In this document: in pieces, positions 6,720 to 10,305 of the stretch | Layout of the letters: every line of letters begins with the position of its first letter | Position numbering within the stretch: position 1 is the stretch's first letter | Assembly: GCA_038210985.1 (NCBI GenBank) | Contig: JBBQWB010000106.1 | Coordinates: forward strand, 1 to 10,305 | Length of the DNA: 10,305 nucleotides | Origin: JAQUGA01 sp038210985 | GTDB lineage: Bacteria; Bacteroidota; Bacteroidia; Bacteroidales; WCHB1-69 | Direction: 5' to 3' | Program-made: the position numbers and the translations under genes | Notes under the pieces: model-generated | What the model was told of the DNA's origin: nothing | Seen by the model: the letters and a program-made list of their open reading frames with translations, nothing else | Database searches by the model: none

Positions 6720-7529
6720 ATGGACAAACCCTACGGAATAAACCCTTTGCCGATAATCCCAATTCGAAAGGAACCATCCCATCGTTCGGAAATGGTTTCG
6801 CAACTATTGTTTGGTGAAACTTTTTCGATATCATACGTTAGCGATGATTGGGCTAAAATCACAGCTTCGTACGACAATTATATCGGTTTTGTCGATTTTA
6901 AACAGATTTATCCTCTTTCCGAAATTGAATTTAACGCATTAAACCACGATAAATGGGGCACTACCAATGCACCAATTTCGGTAATTATTAAAAACGATTC
7001 GCAAAATGGAACAATAATTCCTGCAGGCAGCAAACTACCATTAAATGGGAAAATTAGTTTTGGAAAAACTTCCTTTAACTATTCTCCCAGTTTAGTTTGC
7101 AGTCCAAATATTGCTGAAAAAGGAGAATTTATCAGAGACGAAATTATTAAATCGGCTTTAAAATTTATTTATGCTCCTTATTTATGGGGTGGAAAAAGCT
7201 GTTTAGGACTCGACTGTTCGGGATTTTCACAAACTATTTTTAAAATTAACGGAATTCAACTTTTAAGAGATGCTTCCGAACAATCTACTCAAGGCAATAA
7301 TATTGGCTTTATTGACGAAGCAAAATCGGGTGATCTTCTCTTTTTTGGATTGCCCGAACAAAGTATAACCCACGTTGGAATATACATGGGCGAAGGATTT
7401 ATTATTCATGCATCTGGAGTTGTTCGAATAGATACGATTGACCATTTTGGAATTTTCGATAATCAAACTCAAACTTACACCCATCAACTTCGTGTAATTA
7501 AAGATGTAATTTCAAAAATAAACATTTAA
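6720..7529 (+). CDS. NlpC/P60 family peptidase (C40) with N-terminal SH3b-like region
   Basis: The protein has 269 residues and no signal peptide or membrane segment. Residues about 10-125 resemble the tandem bacterial SH3 region of YkfC-type enzymes (for example SDDWAKITASYDNYIGFV). The NlpC/P60 domain starts near 138 and has APYLWGGKSCLGLDCSGF with nucleophile C166, SGDLLFFG (203-210), THVGIYMG with catalytic H218, and FIIHASG with the third catalytic residue, H230. The triad is intact. Enzymes of this type cut the gamma-D-Glu to diamino-acid bond in peptidoglycan stem peptides. The lack of an export signal suggests action on imported muropeptides in the cytoplasm (cell-wall recycling), though the substrate is inferred. 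It lies 9 nt after the DUF3127 gene and 12 nt before the acetyltransferase, clearly in one operon. Confidence 0.93.
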   Translation: MDKPYGINPLPIIPIRKEPSHRSEMVSQLLFGETFSISYVSDDWAKITASYDNYIGFVDFKQIYPLSEIEFNALNHDKWGTTNAPISVIIKNDSQNGTIIPAGSKLPLNGKISFGKTSFNYSPSLVCSPNIAEKGEFIRDEIIKSALKFIYAPYLWGGKSCLGLDCSGFSQTIFKINGIQLLRDASEQSTQGNNIGFIDEAKSGDLLFFGLPEQSITHVGIYMGEGFIIHASGVVRIDTIDHFGIFDNQTQTYTHQLRVIKDVISKINI

Positions 7530-7541
7530 ACAACAAATTCT

Positions 7542-8078
7542 ATGAAAGGTAAATTGGTTAATTTAAGGGCTCTTGAACCTAACGACATCGACCTTTTGTA
7601 TAAATGGGAAAACGACCCAGAAGTTTGGGATGTTAGTAACAATCTAGCTCCTTATTCAAAACACATTCTATCCGAATATATAAAATCTGCCCATTTAGAC
7701 ATTTATACAGTTAAGCAATTACGACTAATAATTGTGCACTCGGAGACCAATAATGCAATTGGCACCATCGATTTTTTCGATTTTGAACCACAACATCAAA
7801 GAGCTGGAATTGGGATACTTGTAGATAAAGATTTTCGCCGAAATGGCTTCGCTTTCGAGGCATTAAAAATCATGGTTAAATATGCTTTTCAAAATCTGAA
7901 ACTACATCAACTTTACTGTAATATTTCGGTTCATAATGAATCGAGTTTTAGACTATTTAACAAAGCTGGATTTCAGATTTGTGGAACTAAAAAAGATTGG
8001 AACAACATAAAAGGAAAATGGGAGGATGAACACCTGCTGCAACTTATTAACAAAAGCATTATATACTCAAAAAACTAA
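7542..8078 (+). CDS. GNAT family N-acetyltransferase (RimL/SpeG-like)
   Basis: This 178-residue protein fits one GNAT domain. The N-terminus (LVNLRALEPNDIDLLYKWENDPEVW) is the usual opening of the RimJ/RimL/SpeG group. Beta-strand 4 and the acetyl-CoA pyrophosphate loop are seen in GIGILVDKDFRRNGFAFEAL (RRNGFA at 99-104, the R/Q-x-x-G-x-A type). Motif B follows in ISVHNESSFRLFNKAGF (about 128-144), with the conserved Asn-x-x-Ser and the GF turn. Relatives acetylate protein N-termini, polyamines or small amines; the substrate here cannot be told from sequence. It lies 12 nt after the NlpC/P60 gene and 11 nt before mltG. Confidence 0.9.
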   Translation: MKGKLVNLRALEPNDIDLLYKWENDPEVWDVSNNLAPYSKHILSEYIKSAHLDIYTVKQLRLIIVHSETNNAIGTIDFFDFEPQHQRAGIGILVDKDFRRNGFAFEALKIMVKYAFQNLKLHQLYCNISVHNESSFRLFNKAGFQICGTKKDWNNIKGKWEDEHLLQLINKSIIYSKN

Positions 8079-8089
8079 TTTAATCTTGT

Positions 8090-9133
8090 ATGGCTAAAAA
8101 AAGAAAATGGATAAAGTATTTTAGCATTTTGTTGATTTTTGTTGTACTAATTGCTACAGGATTTATTGCTTTAGCTTGGTATGTTGTGCTTAAACCAAAC
8201 GTTGACATTAAAACGGATACTTTTTTATATATAAAAACTGGAAGTTCGTTTCAAAACGTATTGGATTTGATGGATGAGCATAACATTATAACAAACAAAG
8301 AAACTTTTGTTTGGGTTGCCAAACAAAAAAAATACGATAAAAAAGTAAAACCCGGAAAATACCGCATTAAACAAAGCATGAACAACAATGATTTAATAAA
8401 CATGCTTCGCTCGGGCGAACAAGTTCCAATTCATATTGAATTTAATTCCATCCGCACTGCCGAACAACTTGCAGGCAGAATGGCTCAACAAATTGAAGCC
8501 GACTCCGCAAGTATTATTAATATTTTAAACGACACTGCGTACATTCGCTCCAAAGGATTTGACCAATACAATCGAGTTAGTGTTTTTATTCCAAACACTT
8601 ACGAAATATGGTGGAATACAAGTGCACAACAACTTTACGATAAGATGTTTAAAGAATACCAATCGTTTTGGAATGAAAGCAGAAAAGAAAAAGCAAAAGC
8701 ATTAAAATTATCTCCCAACGAAGTTATTGCATTGGCATCTATTGTTGAACAAGAAACTGCAAAAAATGATGAAAAACCAAGAGTAGCGGGAGTTTACATC
8801 AATCGATTAAAAACCAATATGGCATTACAAGCCGACCCAACACTAATTTTTGCAGCAGGTGATTTTTCCATCCGCCGTGTATTAAATTCGCTTAAAGAAA
8901 TTGATTCGCCATACAATACTTATAAATATGCAGGCTTGCCACCAGGTCCAATTTGCATACCATCGATTAGTACAATTGATGCCGTTTTAAATGCCGAAAA
9001 TCACAACTATATTTATTTTTGTGCGAAAGATGATTTTTCGGGTTATCACAATTTTGCCGTAAGCTATAACGATCACTTAATAAATGCACGAAAATATCAA
9101 GCTGCATTAAATCGAAGAAAAATAATGAAGTAA
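8090..9133 (+). CDS. mltG: Endolytic murein transglycosylase MltG
   Basis: The protein has 347 residues, a normal length for MltG (YceG). A short basic N-terminus (MAKKRKWIKY) is followed by one membrane helix (about 11-33), anchoring the enzyme in the inner membrane with its catalytic part in the periplasm. A LysM-like subdomain covers about 40-110 (IKTGSSFQNVLDLM, VKPGKYRIK). The catalytic region has ALASIVEQETA with the catalytic glutamate at E220 (aligned to E218 of the E. coli enzyme), then GVYINRL, LQADPT, SPYNTY and GLPPGPI, all family signatures. MltG cleaves nascent glycan strands within the chain and helps set their length. It is the last gene of the operon; its stop codon lies inside a 35-nt sequence that is repeated at 9946-9982. 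Confidence 0.96.
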   Translation: MAKKRKWIKYFSILLIFVVLIATGFIALAWYVVLKPNVDIKTDTFLYIKTGSSFQNVLDLMDEHNIITNKETFVWVAKQKKYDKKVKPGKYRIKQSMNNNDLINMLRSGEQVPIHIEFNSIRTAEQLAGRMAQQIEADSASIINILNDTAYIRSKGFDQYNRVSVFIPNTYEIWWNTSAQQLYDKMFKEYQSFWNESRKEKAKALKLSPNEVIALASIVEQETAKNDEKPRVAGVYINRLKTNMALQADPTLIFAAGDFSIRRVLNSLKEIDSPYNTYKYAGLPPGPICIPSISTIDAVLNAENHNYIYFCAKDDFSGYHNFAVSYNDHLINARKYQAALNRRKIMK

Positions 9134-9162
9134 TAATTTGAAATTTAAAAGCTGTATCAAAA
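9128..9162 (+). repeat. Left copy of a 35-nt direct repeat flanking a gene-free insert
   Basis: This copy starts in the last sense codon of mltG (AAG, then TAA) and ends in GCTGTATCAAAA. The same sequence recurs at 9946-9982 with one extra A and a two-base change (GT to AC). Its AAAAGCTGTATCA end is nearly complementary to TGACACAGCTTTT at 9988-10000, so it looks like the original left arm of the terminator. Confidence 0.8.
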
Positions 9163-9171
9163 CCTCACATC

Positions 9172-9257
9172 TCGACTCCGTGGTCAGTGAGCGGAGTCGA
9201 ACTGCTCGATGACCGATTTTGGCTCGATGACTGGTTTTGTCTCGATAACCAGTTTTT
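9172..9257 (+). repeat. Repeat copy A: hairpin head plus three 18-nt tandem units
   Basis: A perfect 9-bp inverted repeat (TCGACTCCG at 9172-9180, CGGAGTCGA at 9192-9200) is followed by three 18-nt units starting at 9204, 9222 and 9240 (GCTCGATGACCGATTTTG and variants). Downstream comes GCGATAGCGTAATCAAA (about 9263-9280), shared with copy B. On the minus strand the units encode a repeating HRAKIG-like peptide, which I regard as incidental. Copy B lies 610 nt away in the same orientation. Confidence 0.75.
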
Positions 9258-9280
9258 TCCAATGCGATAGCGTAATCAAA

Positions 9281-9770
9281 TAGATAATCCGACCGAAGGG
9301 AGGATACCTTATATAACCGCCTTGAGGAAATATTCGTTAAAAAAATCAATGAATTTTGGCGTAAAAATCTGAATTGTTTGACGACGTTAGACAAAAAAGT
9401 GGAAAAACTAAACCAAAAACTTTTTTGACTAAAAGTACCGATGCGATATCTGTAATAGTTCTAATTTCAATGCTTCATTATAACTAAACAGCTATCCAAT
9501 CGGTATAAATCGGAGTAAAAATTGAAGTTCGCCTAAAGCCTCCTACAATTCAACTCCGACAATAGAGGAGTTTACTGATTTTAGCCAAAATGAGTTGATT
9601 TTTAGAATATTTACGACAGCGGAAGCGTTTTTGGTGACTTTTTGCGCTCAACCGAGCAGCGAAGCAGCGAGCTCATGAGTACCTTTTAATAAAAAAATAT
9701 TGCACGAATAAAAAGTTACAGCCCGCCCGGCTATAGGGCTTTGAATTAAAAAATATTATTATTGGAAAAT
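9281..9770. other. Gene-free spacer between repeat copies A and B
   Basis: About 490 bases with no plausible reading frame on either strand. The features I can see are small: an inverted repeat CAAAAAAGT/ACTTTTTTG (9392-9400 and 9419-9427, 18-nt loop), and a GC-richer patch near 9612-9676 with TTTTTGGTGACTTTTTGCGC and repeated AGCGAAGCAGCGAGC-like words. A short AGCCC/GGGCT pairing lies at 9720-9740. Such patches are typical of intergenic repeat debris in Bacteroidota. I find no transposase remnant, RNA gene or promoter I can support. Confidence 0.55.
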
Positions 9771-9798
9771 TAAAAATTTTGCCAAAATCTTGCATCTC

Positions 9799-9889
9799 TT
9801 CGCCACGGCGAACGCTCGATGACTGGGTTTGGCTCGATGACCGATTTTGGCTCGATGACTGTTTTTTTTCATCGCGATAGCGTAATCAA
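9799..9889 (+). repeat. Repeat copy B: hairpin head plus three 18-nt tandem units
   Basis: A hairpin TTCGCC/GGCGAA (9799-9804 and 9807-9812) is followed by 18-nt units starting at 9814, 9832 and 9850 (GCTCGATGACTGGGTTTG and variants). GCGATAGCGTAATCAAA, also found in copy A, comes next. A further imperfect hairpin (AACTTAT at 9896-9902, ATAAGTT at 9919-9925) lies downstream. The tandem units and tail match copy A, but the hairpin head matches the copy at 1286-1323 instead. So the head seems exchangeable. Confidence 0.75.
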
Positions 9890-9945
9890 AATAACAACTT
9901 ATCCGACAACTGACGGAAATAAGTTGGCGTTTTCTTGCAGACACA

Positions 9946-9982
9946 AAGTAATAATTTGAAATTTAAAAAGCTACATCAAAAA
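9946..9982 (+). repeat. Right copy of the 35-nt direct repeat
   Basis: This copy matches 9128-9162 apart from one extra A and a GT-to-AC change. It is preceded by unrelated sequence (GCAGACAC), not by the mltG coding region. Its right end forms the left arm of the terminator at 9965-10001. Confidence 0.8.
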
Positions 9983-10001
9983 GTATTTGACACAGCTTTT
10001 T
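9965..10001. terminator. Bidirectional terminator between mltG and the SatP-like gene, left arm damaged
   Basis: AAAAAGCT (9965-9972) pairs with AGCTTTTT (9994-10001). The stem would continue through GTGTCA/TGACAC, but the left arm reads ACATCA. The earlier copy at 9128-9162 reads GTATCA and would pair better. A-rich and T-rich flanks on the two sides fit termination in both directions, suitable for convergent genes. Confidence 0.6.
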
Positions 10002-10021
10002 ATAATCTTAATAGACTTTTA

Positions 10022-10305
10022 TTATTTTTTCATTGGACGAATTGGCATAATTTCTCTTCCCCAAAGCTCGTTAATAACCTGAGCAACCGAAGCATAAATT
10101 GCCGAAAAGCCACAAGCTATTCCCACGTATCCAGCCCAAATGTGAATTTCGTGAATTTCGGTAAAATAAGCAGCAGCTAACAGATAAAACAATGCAATTA
10201 ACAACCCAAACACAACCTGAAGTGCTCTGTTTAGCTTAAATGTACCAATAAACATAAAGGTGGAAAAAATGCCCCAAAGCAGTAAAAACCAACCCAATTC
10301 ATGAG
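10022..10305 (-). CDS. SatP/YaaH (GPR1/FUN34) family acetate transporter, C-terminal part
   Basis: The frame enters from beyond the right edge and ends with TAA at 10022-10024, giving about 94 residues, half of the usual 190-200. The TTG at 10297 is not a real start: the frame stays open upstream (HELGWFLLLWG). Visible marks are LGWFLLLWGIFSTFMFIGTFKLNRAL, read as two overlapping pieces, then AGYVGIACGFSAIYASVAQVINE and the closing GREIMPI, all typical of this family. Three hydrophobic segments (roughly 3-20, 27-46 and 54-75, counted from the TTG) would be the last three of six membrane helices. Members move acetate or succinate with protons across the inner membrane. The NPAPLGL family motif would lie outside the window. 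It converges on mltG across the repeat region. Confidence 0.85.
   Translation of the reverse strand, partial: HELGWFLLLWGIFSTFMFIGTFKLNRALQVVFGLLIALFYLLAAAYFTEIHEIHIWAGYVGIACGFSAIYASVAQVINELWGREIMPIRPMKK

Noticed and set aside
9107..9394. 95-residue minus-strand ORF
   Set aside because: It overlaps the 3' end of mltG and consists of repeat copy A; the protein likeness to 9759-9944 follows from the DNA repeats.
9172..9889. CRISPR array
   Set aside because: The 18-nt units are directly adjacent with no unique spacers, and there are no cas genes.
9759..9944. 61-residue minus-strand ORF
   Set aside because: It is made of repeat copy B; no start signal, domain or gene context supports it.
9163..9945. 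Insertion sequence
   Set aside because: No transposase frame or matching terminal inverted repeats are visible; the flanking 35-nt copies are much longer than usual target duplications.
9935..10180. 81-residue plus-strand ORF
   Set aside because: It runs antisense through the clearly coding SatP-like gene and through the terminator hairpin.

Overview
The window looks like a chromosomal segment of a member of the Bacteroidota. The evidence is AT-rich DNA, weak Shine-Dalgarno sites in A-rich leaders, two good TAnnTTTG-type -7 promoter boxes, a DUF3127 protein (a family typical of this phylum), and a two-domain M16 peptidase of about 940 residues as found in many Bacteroidota. I cannot place it more finely from sequence alone.

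Layout. (i) 1-1014 holds two adjacent plus-strand genes of unknown function. Both are interrupted only by in-frame stop codons (TAA, TAG, TGA, TGA), with no frameshift. (ii) 1040-1353 is gene-free repeat debris, followed by a strong bidirectional terminator at 1377-1405. (iii) 1428-6046, minus strand, is a probable dnaX-M16 peptidase operon: the clamp-loader gamma/tau subunit, then a secreted zinc peptidase. (iv) 6047-6323 is a divergent promoter region. (v) 6324-9133, plus strand, is a tight four-gene operon with gaps of 9, 12 and 11 nt: a DUF3127 OB-fold protein with an SSB-like C-terminal tip, an NlpC/P60 peptidase, a GNAT acetyltransferase and MltG. (vi) 9134-10021 is gene-free and repeat-rich; it appears to have been inserted into the terminator between mltG and the next gene. 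(vii) 10022-10305, minus strand, is the C-terminal half of a SatP/YaaH-type acetate transporter that runs off the window.

How the genes fit together. Most of the window is housekeeping. DnaX and the DUF3127 protein are tied to DNA replication or ssDNA handling and share a divergent control region. NlpC/P60 and MltG both act on peptidoglycan or its fragments. The M16 peptidase probably works in the periplasm or at the envelope.

I found no phage, CRISPR, secretion or defence system. The most notable material is the stop-riddled gene pair at the left edge, the insertion that splits the mltG-satP terminator, and a dispersed repeat family with 18-nt tandem units present near both ends of the window.
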